From NCBI GenBank assembly GCA_035938265.1, contig DASZHA010000003.1, forward strand, positions 1-42,020: a DNA stretch of 42,020 nucleotides, given 5' to 3'. Below, one piece after another: positions 16,730-24,612 of the stretch (the first letter of the stretch is position 1; each line of letters opens with the position of its first letter). The translations under genes were made by a program, and so were the position numbers. This stretch comes from DASZHA01 sp035938265 (GTDB lineage: Bacteria; Chloroflexota; Dormibacteria; DASZGP01). A model generated the notes under the pieces. That model was given only the letters and a program-made list of their open reading frames with translations. It was not told where the DNA came from and did not search any database.

Positions 16730-17081
16730 GCGGCTCCTCGGCGTGGATCTGCTCGATCACCTCTTCGATGTGGACGGCGTACTCGGTGTTGCGGTCGTCG
16801 ATGAAGCGGATCTCGGGGATGCGTCGCAGGTTGCGCAGGCCGGCGGCGAGCTCGTGTCGGATGAATCCGCGGGCGTGGTCCAGCACCTCCATCAGCTCGG
16901 CGTGGTCCTCGTCGCCACCCAGGGTGCTGACCCGCACCCGGGCCACGCGCAGGTCCGGGGTCAGGTCGACGCCCAGGACGCTGATCAGCCCGACCCTGGG
17001 ATCGCGGAGGCGGCGGGCCAGGATCTCGCTGATCTCAGCCTGCAGCTGAGCCGAGACCTTGTCGACGCGATGTGTCGGCAT
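16719..17081 (-). CDS. rbfA: Ribosome-binding factor A
   Basis: RbfA is a KH-fold factor needed for late maturation of the 30S subunit and 16S 5' end processing. The 120-residue protein has the N-terminal THRVDKVSAQLQAEISEIL and LRDPRVGLISVLGVDLTPDL, then the C-terminal LRNLRRIPEIRFIDD of the family. The ATG has only a weak ribosome-binding site; 27 bases separate it from infB. The order nusA-ylxR-infB-rbfA is classical. Confidence 0.96.
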   Translation of the reverse strand: MPTHRVDKVSAQLQAEISEILARRLRDPRVGLISVLGVDLTPDLRVARVRVSTLGGDEDHAELMEVLDHARGFIRHELAAGLRNLRRIPEIRFIDDRNTEYAVHIEEVIEQIHAEEPHGG

Positions 17082-17108
17082 TTCACATCCAGCGGGCCCA
17101 GGCAGACC

Positions 17109-19109
17109 CTACGGGTTCTCCTGCTGGAGCACGAACGACTCGATGATGTCGCCCTCCTCGAACTCCTGGAAGTTCTCCAGGTGAATGCCGCATTCGAGGC
17201 CCTCGATGACCTCGCGCACGTCCTCCTTGAAGCGCCGAAGCGACGTGATCTTGGTCTCGATGACGATGTCGCGGCCACGGTGCACCTTGGCCACCGACCC
17301 GCGCGAGACCTTGCCCTCGGTGACCAGCGACCCGGCGATGAGCCCGATCTTGGGGACCTTGATGGGCAGCTTGATCTCGGCCTTGCCCTCGAAGACCTCT
17401 TTGAAGGTCGGCTCGTACATGCCCTTTACCGCCTTCGCGATGTCGTCGGTCAGGTTGTAGACGACGTCGTAGTTGCGGATCTCGATCTTCTGCTTCTCGG
17501 CCGCCTCGAGCGCCCGGTCATCGCTCTTGACGCTGAAGGCGATGACGATGGCCTCAGAGGCCGCCGCCAGGTTGACGTCCGACTCGCTGACATTGCCCAC
17601 GCCCTCGTAGATCACCTGGATCCGCACCTTCTCGTCCTGGATCCTGGTGATCTGCCCCTTGAGGGCCTCCAGGGCGCCGTGGCTGTCTGCCTTGACCACC
17701 AGGTTGAGGTCCTTGACGTCGCCCTGCTGCAGTTGGGCGTAGAGGTCCTCGAGCCGCTGCTTGGGCGCCGCCGCCACCTGGGCCTTGCGGCGTGTCTCCC
17801 GGCGCTGCTCCGCGATGGTGCGGGCGGTGCGCTCGGAGTCGACAACCTCAAGCAGGTCGCCGGCGTTGGGCACGTCGGGTAGGCCAGTGACGACCGCGGG
17901 CTGGCCCGGCCCGGCCGACTCCAGCTTGTTGCCGTCCTCGTCAAGAAGGGCGCGGACCCGGCCGTTGATGTCGTCGATGACGAAGGTGTCGCCGATGTTG
18001 AGCGTTCCCGCCTGGACCAGCACGGTGGCCACGGGGCCACGGCCGCGCTCCAGGTGGGCGTCGATGATCGTGCCCGCCGCCGGCTTGTCGGGGTTGGCCT
18101 TGAGGTCGGCGATCTCGATCACCAGCAGGATCATCTCCAGCAGGTCGTCGAGGCCTCGCTTCTCCTTGGCCGACACCGCCACCAGGGGAATGTCGCCTCC
18201 ATATTCCTCGACCTGGACGGCGTTCTCGGCCAGCTCCTGCTTGACCCGCTCGGGGTTGGCGTTTTCCTTGTCGATCTTGTTCAGCGCCACGATCAGGGGC
18301 ACTCCCGCAGCCTTGATGTGCTGGATCGCCTCCTTGGTCTGGGGCATGACGCCGTCGTCAGCGGCGACCACGAGCACGGCGACGTCGGTGATCGAGGCGC
18401 CCCGGGCGCGCATGGCGGTGAACGCTTCATGGCCCGGGGTGTCGATGAACGTAATCTTCTTGCCGTTCTTCTCGACCTGGTAGGCGCCGACGCGCTGGGT
18501 GATGCCGCCCGCCTCCCCGGCCGCAACCTTGGTCTCTCGGATGGCGTCCAGGATCGAGGTCTTGCCGTGGTCGACATGCCCCATGACGGTGACCACCGGC
18601 GGCCTCGGCTTCAGTGCGGCCGGGTCGTCCTGCTCGGTGCTGAAGAGTTCGGACTTGACCTGGGCGGTCTCGCCTTCGGCCGCCGTCTCCGCACCGCCGA
18701 CCGCGCCAGCGGCTGCCGGGGTCGCGGCCACGCCAAAGTTGTCGGCGACGATCGCAGCCGTCTCATAGTCAAGCTGCTGGTTGACGCTGGTGGCGATTCC
18801 GTTCTTCAGCAGGTCCTTGATGATGTCGACGGCGCTCACCTTCAGCTCCTCGGCAAGCTCTCGCACGGTGATGGTCGCCGGCAGTTGAACCTCGGCTGGC
18901 CGCCCCGCCACGATGCGGCCGGCGCCGCCCTTCTCGAAGTTCTTGCGGACGAGGTCTTCGATCTCGCCCGGGAGCTGGGCACCGGTGTGCGTGTACGGCT
19001 GGTTCTGCTCACGCAGCCAGCTGAGTACCTGGCGGGGATCCTGGTTGAGCTCCCGCGCCAGCTGTCCTACCCGGATGCCACGCGCCGGGCCACGCTTAGT
19101 TCGAGCGAT
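17109..19109 (-). CDS. infB: Translation initiation factor IF-2, starting at ATC
   Basis: IF-2 is the GTPase that brings initiator tRNA to the 30S subunit and promotes subunit joining. The G domain has GHVDHGKTSILD, DTPGHEAFTAM and NKID, followed by the IF-2 C-terminal domains. The first in-frame canonical codon is GTG at 18911, but the 66 codons before it encode a clear IF2_N-type domain (RVGQLARELNQDPRQVLSWL). No ATG, GTG or TTG occurs in that part. ATC at 19109 stands six bases after a perfect GGAGG (19116-19120), giving 666 residues starting (M)ARTKRGPARG. An in-frame CTG overlaps the ylxR stop at 19127 but lies upstream of the SD. The start is inferred from SD position and homology. Confidence 0.96.
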   Translation of the reverse strand: MARTKRGPARGIRVGQLARELNQDPRQVLSWLREQNQPYTHTGAQLPGEIEDLVRKNFEKGGAGRIVAGRPAEVQLPATITVRELAEELKVSAVDIIKDLLKNGIATSVNQQLDYETAAIVADNFGVAATPAAAGAVGGAETAAEGETAQVKSELFSTEQDDPAALKPRPPVVTVMGHVDHGKTSILDAIRETKVAAGEAGGITQRVGAYQVEKNGKKITFIDTPGHEAFTAMRARGASITDVAVLVVAADDGVMPQTKEAIQHIKAAGVPLIVALNKIDKENANPERVKQELAENAVQVEEYGGDIPLVAVSAKEKRGLDDLLEMILLVIEIADLKANPDKPAAGTIIDAHLERGRGPVATVLVQAGTLNIGDTFVIDDINGRVRALLDEDGNKLESAGPGQPAVVTGLPDVPNAGDLLEVVDSERTARTIAEQRRETRRKAQVAAAPKQRLEDLYAQLQQGDVKDLNLVVKADSHGALEALKGQITRIQDEKVRIQVIYEGVGNVSESDVNLAAASEAIVIAFSVKSDDRALEAAEKQKIEIRNYDVVYNLTDDIAKAVKGMYEPTFKEVFEGKAEIKLPIKVPKIGLIAGSLVTEGKVSRGSVAKVHRGRDIVIETKITSLRRFKEDVREVIEGLECGIHLENFQEFEEGDIIESFVLQQENP

Positions 19110-19115
19110 GAGAAA

Positions 19116-19120
19116 CCTCC
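19116..19120 (-). promoter_or_regulatory. Shine-Dalgarno that places the infB start at ATC
   Basis: The minus strand reads GGAGG followed by six bases and then ATC (19109). The ylxR stop is only four bases upstream of it. No canonical start codon is within reach downstream in any frame consistent with IF-2, so the site decides the start. Confidence 0.7.
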
Positions 19121-19123
19121 AAG

Positions 19124-19408
19124 TCAGGGGCCCGCGGTATCAATCGCGGGCCGGGAAGATACAAGATTCTGCCACGCGGCGCTGTCCAGCCTGACCGACA
19201 GCGCCCTTTCCAGGGCCCGGCGTCGCTCCGCCAGGGTCCAGCAGTCCTCGGTGCGGCAGATGTATGCGCCGCGGCCGTTGAGCTTGCCGGAGCTGTCGAC
19301 TCGCACCTCTCCTTCGGCGGTCCGGACCACCCGGACGAGCTCGCGCTTGGGCTTTGAGGTGCGACAGGCCACACACGTGCGCGTGGGCAAATGACCTTTG
19401 TTTGTCAT
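19124..19408 (-). CDS. ylxR: YlxR-family RNA-binding protein
   Basis: This 94-residue protein matches the YlxR family: PTRTCVACRTSKPKRELVRVV at the N-terminus (positions 8-28) and GKLNGRGAYICRTEDCW in the middle. Conserved Arg and Cys residues form a positively charged surface. In B. subtilis the protein (also called RnpM) binds and modulates RNase P. It lies between nusA and infB, as in most Gram-positive genomes. The last 12 or so residues are longer than usual and overlap the infB leader. Confidence 0.93.
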   Translation of the reverse strand: MTNKGHLPTRTCVACRTSKPKRELVRVVRTAEGEVRVDSSGKLNGRGAYICRTEDCWTLAERRRALERALSVRLDSAAWQNLVSSRPAIDTAGP

Positions 19409-19435
19409 CTCTATTGAACTCAGCCCGAACTGGGG

Positions 19436-20494
19436 CTATTCCGCCCCGGGGCCGCTTTGAACCGCCTCTGGGGCCTCCTGGGCATCCGCCGCCGCCTCGG
19501 GAGCGTCGGGGGCGGCCTCCTCCTCGTCGCCCTCGACGCCCTTGATGTCGATCCGCCAGCCGGTCAGGCGCGCCGCCAGCCGGGCGTTCTGGCCGTCCTT
19601 GCCAATCGCCAGCGACAGCTGGGCCGCGGGCACGGTGACGGTGGCGGTGCGGCTGTCGACGTCGGTGCTCACGGAGCTGACCTTGGCCGGGCTGAGGGCG
19701 TTGGCGACCAGCCTGTTGGGGTCCTCGGACCACTCCAGGACATCCACTCGCTCGCCGCCGAGCTCGTCGACCACGGCACGTATGCGGGCGCCCTTGGGCC
19801 CCACGCAGGCACCCACCGCGTCGAGCCCCTCCTCGGTCGACTCCACCGCCAGCTTGGTCCGCAGGCCCGCCTCACGGGCCAAGGCCTTGACCTGGACCGC
19901 GCCCGACAGGATCTCCGGCACCTCGAACTCCAGCAGTCGCTTGACCAGCGAGCGGTTGCTACGCGACACCACCTGGCTCGGCCCCCGCCGTCCCATCCGG
20001 GGCTCCAGGAGCAGCACCTTGATTCGCTGGCCGGGGGCGTAGGTCTCGACCGGGATCTGCTCCTCGGGAGGCAGCAGGGCTTCTCCCCCGCCCTCGCCGT
20101 CGCGGTCGATCTTGACGAAGACCATGCTGCCGTCGACGCGGTCGACCACCGCCGAGGCCAGCTCGCCGCGGTGACGGAGGGCATCCTGGAGGACCTGCTC
20201 GCGCTCGGCGTCGCGCAGCTTGCCGAAGATGACCTTGCGCGCCGTGGTCGCCGCCGCCGCCTGGAACTCCTCAGGCGGGATCGGTTGGTACTCACCATGC
20301 TGGTTGATCCCCGCGCGCAGCTCGCCGGTGCCGACGTCGATGCGGACCTCGACCTCGCCCTCGGGCTCATGCCGCTGCCGGTAGGCCTCGGCGAGGGCCT
20401 CCTCGAGCACCTGGATCAGACCCTCCTTGCTGAAGCCCTTCTCCTGCTGCAGCTGGTCCAGCGCGGCCAGCAGCTCGCCCATGACCAGGGTCAT
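19436..20494 (-). CDS. nusA: Transcription termination/antitermination factor NusA
   Basis: NusA binds RNA polymerase and controls pausing, termination and antitermination. The 352-residue protein has the N-terminal polymerase-binding domain (1-125), an S1 domain near 130-200, then KH1 (VGACVGPKGARIRAVVDEL) and KH2 (LSLAIGKDGQNARLAARL). It ends in a 35-residue acidic Ala/Glu tail, without the acidic-repeat domains of E. coli NusA. The ATG overlaps the rimP stop by four bases. Confidence 0.97.
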   Translation of the reverse strand: MTLVMGELLAALDQLQQEKGFSKEGLIQVLEEALAEAYRQRHEPEGEVEVRIDVGTGELRAGINQHGEYQPIPPEEFQAAAATTARKVIFGKLRDAEREQVLQDALRHRGELASAVVDRVDGSMVFVKIDRDGEGGGEALLPPEEQIPVETYAPGQRIKVLLLEPRMGRRGPSQVVSRSNRSLVKRLLEFEVPEILSGAVQVKALAREAGLRTKLAVESTEEGLDAVGACVGPKGARIRAVVDELGGERVDVLEWSEDPNRLVANALSPAKVSSVSTDVDSRTATVTVPAAQLSLAIGKDGQNARLAARLTGWRIDIKGVEGDEEEAAPDAPEAAADAQEAPEAVQSGPGAE

Positions 20495-21036
20495 CGCGTC
20501 CGCCTCCGCCCCGGCCGCGCGCGAGGACGATCGTCGCCGCCGAAGTCCACCGCCAGGCGGGCCTCGATGAGGGCCTCGATGGGCACCGCGACGGCCCGGT
20601 CTCCGCGTGCCAGGACCGTGAGCTCGCGGTCGTCGACCTGCTGCAGCTGGCCCTCGACAACGCTCTCGGCGCCGGCCGCCTCATCTTCGGGCGCCGGGCG
20701 GTAACGCAGGTTGACGCGCGAGCCGGTGTAGCGGCGGTAGTCCTCCATGCCCCGCAGGCGTCGCTCGGCGCCCGGCGAGGAGACCTCCAGGTCGACGTCG
20801 GCGAGGTCCGGGGCAGCGTCAAGCATCGGACGCAGCGTACGCGAAACCCGGGAACAGCGCTCCAGGTCGACCCCTCCGGGGGCGTCGATAAAGACGCGCA
20901 GCAGGCGCCGTCCCTTCTGCCCGGTGAGTGCCATGTCCCACAGCTCACAGCCCATCGATGTCACCGCCGGCTCGACCAGGCTTTTGATCAGTTGTTCGGT
21001 GGCCAAGACGTCAGCGCCCGGTCGTCTCCCAGTCAC
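20491..21036 (-). CDS. rimP: Ribosome maturation factor RimP
   Basis: RimP assists early 30S assembly. The protein has the family blocks LIKSLVEPAVTSMGCELWD, LRVFIDAPGGVDLERCSRVSR and DLEVSSPGAERRLR. The GTG at 21036 gives 181 residues and overlaps the secF end by 26 bases. TTG at 21006 gives 171 residues starting LATEQLIKSL, which fits the family N-terminus better; neither has a clear ribosome-binding site. The C-terminus adds a basic Arg-rich tail. rimP-nusA is the standard order. Confidence 0.93.
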   Translation of the reverse strand: MTGRRPGADVLATEQLIKSLVEPAVTSMGCELWDMALTGQKGRRLLRVFIDAPGGVDLERCSRVSRTLRPMLDAAPDLADVDLEVSSPGAERRLRGMEDYRRYTGSRVNLRYRPAPEDEAAGAESVVEGQLQQVDDRELTVLARGDRAVAVPIEALIEARLAVDFGGDDRPRARPGRRRTR

Positions 21037-21955
21037 GCCAGGCCACCAACAGCGGGCTGGCGTTGAAGATGGACGAGTAGGTGCCGCTGATGATGCCCAC
21101 CAGCAACGCCAGGGCGAAGCCCTTGATCGATTGGGGAGCGATCAGGAGCAGGCCAAGGAGCACGAAGATAACCGTCATCGAGGTGTTCACCGACCGCGCC
21201 AGCGACTGGATGATCGAGAGGTTGACCACCGCCTCGAAGTTCTGCTTGAGCAGCCGCTGGGCGCCGCCAAAGCGGAGGTTCTCGCGGATCCGGTCGAAGA
21301 TGACGATGGTGTCGTGGACGCTGAAGCCGACCACCGTCAATGCCGCGGTTACGAACAGCGTGTCGATCTCACCAATGGCGAGGTTGAACACTTTGCCCAG
21401 GATCGAGAAGACGCCGAGAAGGATGAAGACGTCGTGGAGCAGCGCGATTATGGCGCTGACCGCGAACTTCCACCGACCCACGCCGGGCACCGAGAAACGG
21501 AAGGCCAGGTAGCCGACTATGAACATTGAGCTGACCGCCACCAGGACCGCGGCAGTGATGACCAGCTGGGAGGCTATCTGCGGCCCGACCGTGTCGAACG
21601 TCTCGACCGCGTCGCCACCGCCTGGGGCGGGGCCGAACTTCTGGTTGAGGTCGTCACGGATCTGGCGGTCCTGCGGCGACTGGCCCGCGGGGGCCGTGGT
21701 CCCGAGCGGCTGGGTGGTGATGATGGCGCGGTTGTTGGTGGCATCCTGCACCACGGCACCGACCTTGAACGTGTCCATCTCCTTCTGAACGTCGGCCGGA
21801 GAGATGCCATTGCGGTAGTGCACCGTGATGCGATCGCCACCGGCGAAGGCGATGCCAAGGCGGAAGCCCTGGGTGGCCATCGAGATGATGCCGGGGACGA
21901 TTATCAGCAGCGACAGCATGAAGAACCAGTTGCGCTTGCCGAGGATGTCTTTCAC
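21011..21955 (-). CDS. secF: Protein translocase subunit SecF
   Basis: SecF works with SecD and SecYEG, using the proton gradient to pull exported proteins outwards. The 314-residue protein has a first membrane helix at 12-30, a periplasmic domain to about 140, then five helices with the family block GFSVHDTIVIFDRIRENLR. The usual GxDFxGG motif after helix 1 reads GIAFAGGD here, so the conserved Asp is Ala. The periplasmic loop has a Pro/Gly-rich insertion (GPAPGGGD). The ATG overlaps the secD stop by four bases. Confidence 0.96.
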   Translation of the reverse strand: MKDILGKRNWFFMLSLLIIVPGIISMATQGFRLGIAFAGGDRITVHYRNGISPADVQKEMDTFKVGAVVQDATNNRAIITTQPLGTTAPAGQSPQDRQIRDDLNQKFGPAPGGGDAVETFDTVGPQIASQLVITAAVLVAVSSMFIVGYLAFRFSVPGVGRWKFAVSAIIALLHDVFILLGVFSILGKVFNLAIGEIDTLFVTAALTVVGFSVHDTIVIFDRIRENLRFGGAQRLLKQNFEAVVNLSIIQSLARSVNTSMTVIFVLLGLLLIAPQSIKGFALALLVGIISGTYSSIFNASPLLVAWRDWETTGR

Positions 21956-23454
21956 GCCATCTTCTCCACGGCGTAAAGGGCGGGCTGGCGGAAGCGATGG
22001 ATGCGGATCGCCAGCTGCAGGATGATCTGCGTTACGTAGACCGCCGAAAAGAAGCTGACGATGACGCCGATGCCCAGCGTCAGGGCGAAGCCCTTGGCCA
22101 GGGTGAAGCCGGTCAGGAACGGGATCCGGTCGTGCAGGTAGAGCACCAGGCAGGTGATCAGGGTGGCGATGTTGGAGTCCCGGATGGCGGGGAAGGCGCG
22201 CTTGACGGCGGCCTCGGCGGCGGCCGCCAGCGACCGCCCGTTGCGAAGCTCCTCGCGCAATCGCTCGAAGATCAGGACGTTGGCGTCGACCGCCATGCCC
22301 ACCGAGAGCACGAATCCCGCGATCCCGGCGAGTGAGATGGTGACCGGGATCAGCTTGTAGATGGCGAGGCTGACGGCCGCGTAGAAGGCCAGCGCCAGCA
22401 CCGCCACCACGCCCGGTAGACGGTAGTACAGGATCATGAAGAGCGTCACCACGGCCAGGCCCAGGGCGCCCGCCTCGAGCCCGCGGCGGACCGAGTCGAA
22501 GCCCAGCGTCGCCCCCACCGTGTTGGTCTCGACGATCGAGACCTTGCCGGGCAGGCGGCCGGCGTTGAGGGTCGACGCCAGGTCCTTGCGGTACTGGGCG
22601 TCACTGCCGATCTGGCCGCCGGAGATCTGGAACTGGCCCTGGTTGAGCACCCCCTGGACGTTGGCATTGTTGATCATGGTGTTGTCCAGGAAGATCGCCA
22701 TTTCGTTCTCCGGCGTGCCCGCGGTTGCCGAGGCCAGCGGCGTCGTCACCTGGCCGAGGAGGTTGGTCCCCTGGTCGTTCAGGGTGACCGAAACGTTGGG
22801 CGCGCTGGTGTTGACATCCGCGCCCAGGGTCGCGCCCGTGACCATGCTGCCGTCGACTCCGGTCTCCTTGGGGAGGTAGCCCATGGGGATGCACTCGATC
22901 GTTGCCGAGCCGGTGCAGGTGCCGCCCTCCTGCTTGGGGACGTAGGCAGGGTCCACGATGGGGTCGCCGGTGGCGTCGACGGGGACGTGGAGGATGCCGT
23001 CAGCGCCAAGCTGGGTGGCGTCCGGCTTCTGCCAGGTGCGGAAGGTCAGCTTGGCCGTCTTGCCGATCACCTGGCGGGCCCGGTCGATCCCGATCCCAGG
23101 CAGCTGCACCACGACGCGGCGGTCGCCCTGCGCCTGCACCGCGGCCTCGCTGACGCCGATGCCGTTGGCGCGCTTGTCCATCACCTGCACCGTCGAGTTC
23201 TGGGCATCGCTGAGCTTGACGCCGTTGGGCAGCGACCGTGGGTCGATCTCGAGGACGATCTCGGTCCCGCCCTGCAGGTCGAGGCCCTTGTGCACGTAGA
23301 GGTCGCGGCCGAACAGCTGCGGCGCCGTGTGCAGGCTCTCGTTGAGGGGAACGTGGTTGAAGTAGCGGTAGATGTAGGTGTAGCCGTCGATGAAGAGCGC
23401 CACCACCGCGACCAGCGCGGCTGTGGCCACCAACCACCTATTAATGCGCAGCAA
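21952..23454 (-). CDS. secD: Protein translocase subunit SecD
   Basis: SecD is the larger subunit of the SecDF motor. The 500-residue protein has an N-terminal helix at about 7-28, the P1 motif GLDLQGGTEIVLEID, a periplasmic head, and five C-terminal helices with AGFVLSVGMAVDANVLIFERLREELRNG split across TM4 and the following loop. The start is TTG at 23454; an in-frame TGA four codons upstream excludes a longer protein, and no ATG or GTG fits. The ribosome-binding site is weak. A promoter with TATACT lies just upstream, so secD probably begins the long transcript to infB and beyond. Confidence 0.96.
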   Translation of the reverse strand: MLRINRWLVATAALVAVVALFIDGYTYIYRYFNHVPLNESLHTAPQLFGRDLYVHKGLDLQGGTEIVLEIDPRSLPNGVKLSDAQNSTVQVMDKRANGIGVSEAAVQAQGDRRVVVQLPGIGIDRARQVIGKTAKLTFRTWQKPDATQLGADGILHVPVDATGDPIVDPAYVPKQEGGTCTGSATIECIPMGYLPKETGVDGSMVTGATLGADVNTSAPNVSVTLNDQGTNLLGQVTTPLASATAGTPENEMAIFLDNTMINNANVQGVLNQGQFQISGGQIGSDAQYRKDLASTLNAGRLPGKVSIVETNTVGATLGFDSVRRGLEAGALGLAVVTLFMILYYRLPGVVAVLALAFYAAVSLAIYKLIPVTISLAGIAGFVLSVGMAVDANVLIFERLREELRNGRSLAAAAEAAVKRAFPAIRDSNIATLITCLVLYLHDRIPFLTGFTLAKGFALTLGIGVIVSFFSAVYVTQIILQLAIRIHRFRQPALYAVEKMA

Positions 23455-23483
23455 AGCTATGACTCATGAGGGGACAGCGGCAA

Positions 23484-23510
23484 AGTATATCGGCCGCCGG
23501 TTGGCGGCAA
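23484..23510 (-). promoter_or_regulatory. secD operon promoter with inverted repeat in its spacer
   Basis: The minus strand has TTGCCG (23505-23510), a 15-base spacer and TATACT (23484-23489). The spacer holds most of the palindrome GCCGCC-AACC-GGCGGC. The palindrome would fit either a regulator-binding operator or the weak stem of a tgt terminator, but no T-run follows. The tgt stop is two bases from the -35. Confidence 0.45.
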
Positions 23511-23511
23511 G

Positions 23512-24612
23512 TTAGGCCGGGATTGGGGCCAGTCGGGCCCTGACGAACTCGGCGTACCCCCCCGCCAGGATGGCGGCGCGCGCCCCTCGCACCAGCTCCA
23601 AGACGTGGTGGACGTTATGAATGGTCAGCAGGCGGTAGCCGAGCAGCTCGCCGCGCATGAATAGGTAGCGGACCTGGGCTCGACCGTGGCGGGCACAGGC
23701 CGGACAGGCGCACCCCGGCTCCAGGGGGCCGTGGTCGTCGGCCAGGGCCCGGCCCTTGATGTTGACCCGTCCGGCGCCGACCAGGATCGCGCCCGTGCGG
23801 GCCAGCCGGGTGGGCCACACGCAGTCGAACATGTCGACGCCGGCGCCGATGGCGTCCAGCATCTCGGGCTCCGAGCCCACGCCCATCAGGTAGCGCGGCT
23901 TGCCGACCTCGAGAATTGCGTTCGCCACGAGGATCAGCTCGAGGCTCAGGTCGGCGGGCTCACCCAGGCTGAGGCCGCCGATGCCGTAACCGGGGAATCC
24001 AATCGCCCGGATCGTCTGCGCACTGGCCGACCTGGTTGCGCTCTCAAAACCGCCCTGGACGATGCCGAAGAGCTCGGTTGAACCGCGGCTCCAGGCGGCT
24101 GCGCAGCGTTCGGCCCACCGGTGGGTCCGCGCCGTGGCGGCAGCAGCCTCTTCGGCCGCCGCCGGGAAGTAGAGCGGGTGGTCCAGCGTCATCATGACGT
24201 CGGGGGCGAGGCGCTCCTGGATCCCGACAGCACCCTCAGGGGTGAGGCGCTGGGTGCCGGCGTCCGTGCTGAAATCGATGCCGCCGTCGTCGACGGCGGC
24301 CACCCCGGCCCGCACCAGGCTGACGGCCTGGAAACCACCACTGTCAGTGAGGATGTTTCCCGACCAGCCCATCCACTGGTGCAGCCCTCCGGCGGCCGCC
24401 ACGGCGTCGTCGCCGGGGGCCTGCCAGAGGTGATAGGCGTTGCCCAGCAGGATGTCGACCCCGAGATGGCGTAGGTCCTCGGTATCCACCGCCTTGACCG
24501 TGCCCCGGGTGCCGACGGGCATGAACGCCGGGGTCTGGACCTCGCCGTGACCCAGGTTCAGGGTGCCGGCCCGCGGCTCGGTGGCGCCGCCGGCCGCAAG
24601 GGTGAACTTCAA
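23512..24612 (-). CDS. tgt: tRNA-guanine transglycosylase
   Basis: Tgt swaps guanine-34 of GUN-anticodon tRNAs for preQ1, a step in queuosine synthesis. The 366-residue TIM-barrel protein has TDSGGFQAVSL, GIVQGG, YGIGGLSLGEP, the nucleophile segment MFDCVWPTRLARTG, and the zinc site CACPAC with a later His (TIHNVHHV). The usual DECxPYP segment reads DHPLYFPA, so the Asp stays but Glu-Cys become His-Pro; this could alter base recognition. The ATG overlaps the queA stop by four bases. queA-tgt is the standard pair. Confidence 0.96.
   Translation of the reverse strand: MKFTLAAGGATEPRAGTLNLGHGEVQTPAFMPVGTRGTVKAVDTEDLRHLGVDILLGNAYHLWQAPGDDAVAAAGGLHQWMGWSGNILTDSGGFQAVSLVRAGVAAVDDGGIDFSTDAGTQRLTPEGAVGIQERLAPDVMMTLDHPLYFPAAAEEAAAATARTHRWAERCAAAWSRGSTELFGIVQGGFESATRSASAQTIRAIGFPGYGIGGLSLGEPADLSLELILVANAILEVGKPRYLMGVGSEPEMLDAIGAGVDMFDCVWPTRLARTGAILVGAGRVNIKGRALADDHGPLEPGCACPACARHGRAQVRYLFMRGELLGYRLLTIHNVHHVLELVRGARAAILAGGYAEFVRARLAPIPA

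Noticed and set aside
16275..17882. Plus-strand open frame of 535 codons across nrnA, rbfA and infB
   Set aside because: It runs antisense through three well-supported genes and has no recognisable motif.
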